From Ophioderma brevispina (lineage: Eukaryota; Echinodermata; Ophiuroidea; Amphilepidida; Ophiodermatidae): DNA of 64,000 nucleotides. The stretch spans positions 1 through 64,000 of the forward strand of contig JAMKCH010005351.1 in assembly GCA_023653785.1 (NCBI GenBank). The letters run 5' to 3'. The number at the start of each line of letters is the position of its first letter. The stretch's first letter is position 1. The notes beneath the pieces were generated by a model, which saw only the letters and a program-made list of their open reading frames with translations, searched no databases and was not told where the DNA came from. Shown piece by piece: positions 63,807 through 64,000 of the stretch. The translations under genes were made by a program, and so were the position numbers.

Positions 63807-64000
63807 GTAGGTATAAATTTATACTCTGTGTACACAGTAACAGTGAAGGAACTTGACGCTTTATATTCTGTGATATGCTGTGGTCAAGCGGGGAGGTGAC
63901 GGAGCGGGAGCGGCCGGGGGGTGCATTATTCATTGGTCTTTCCTCACCTATTTGGTGTTGCAACTTCATGTCTTATCTGGCATCAGAAATATCTGTGCAA
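63807..64000. other. start of the intron before the PHD exons
   Basis: It follows donor gtaggt. No Cys-rich PHD sequence is seen up to the window end; the minus-strand frame across exon 63660 is a shadow. Confidence 0.5.

Noticed and set aside
63619..63969. Minus-strand frame of 116 codons
   Set aside because: It lies opposite the plus-strand exon 63660, which matches the BAZ2 APGLxxWR...AxxxALC block.
63807..64000. PHD finger start in the last 194 bases
   Set aside because: tctgtgatatgctgtggtc gives a few Cys codons, but no Cys4-His-Cys3 spacing and no acceptor site can be made.

Overview
The window is animal genomic DNA. It is AT-rich, intron-dominated and full of short non-autonomous transposons and tRNA-derived SINEs. 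It carries most of one large plus-strand gene: a BAZ2A/BAZ2B-type protein (bromodomain adjacent to zinc finger 2), the non-catalytic subunit of ISWI chromatin-remodelling (NoRC-type) complexes. Domain order, several long conserved peptides and the exon phases support this call. The repeat content and the apparently single BAZ2-type gene suggest a marine invertebrate deuterostome, with an echinoderm most likely. That placement is inference.

Layout: 1-4382 is intronic or upstream sequence with simple repeats and an imperfect duplication. Exons from 4383 to 10357 encode a Glu/Arg-rich coiled coil, an acidic Ser/Asp/Glu stretch (this exon is present twice) and the MBD/TAM domain. Exons from 11206 to 36333 encode a long basic coiled coil, split into many small exons by long introns. 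Exons 40071-44435 encode the DDT domain and WHIM1. 44786-49131 holds an acidic exon and a large exon with the WHIM/D-TOX motif, SUMO-type sites and two PxDLS CtBP-type motifs. 50508-63806 holds the region before the PHD finger. The PHD finger and bromodomain should lie beyond 64000. The start codon and N-terminal exons lie upstream of the window.

Assembly quality varies. Exons at 28485, 33195, 34151/36196, 40071, 51518, 52690 and 63660 are recognisable by homology and splice context but carry small indels that break frame. Three stretches occur twice (1-610 with 2817-3432, 6745-7587 with 7608-8757, 33700-35320 with 35520-37460). These look like uncollapsed haplotypes or error-prone gap fill at least as much as real duplications.

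Most unusual points: (1) a series of possible 12-nt and 21-nt symmetric (phase 1-1) microexons at 15225, 17105, 17570 and 19509, the 12-nt ones each encoding AQLQ, two of them inside a near-identical 465-bp tandem repeat; vertebrate BAZ2B as I know it has no residues at this point. (2) A duplicated 226-nt exon whose two copies differ only at synonymous sites and cannot be spliced in series without a frameshift, one copy beside a MITE whose empty site is preserved in the other copy. (3) At least four families of TTAA-flanked short elements with AG...CT ends (Kolobok- or piggyBac-like). (4) A dispersed repeat carrying arrays of AGGTCAnAGGTCA, the DR1 nuclear-receptor motif. (5) A possible frame-shifting alternative exon inside the DDT/WHIM region.
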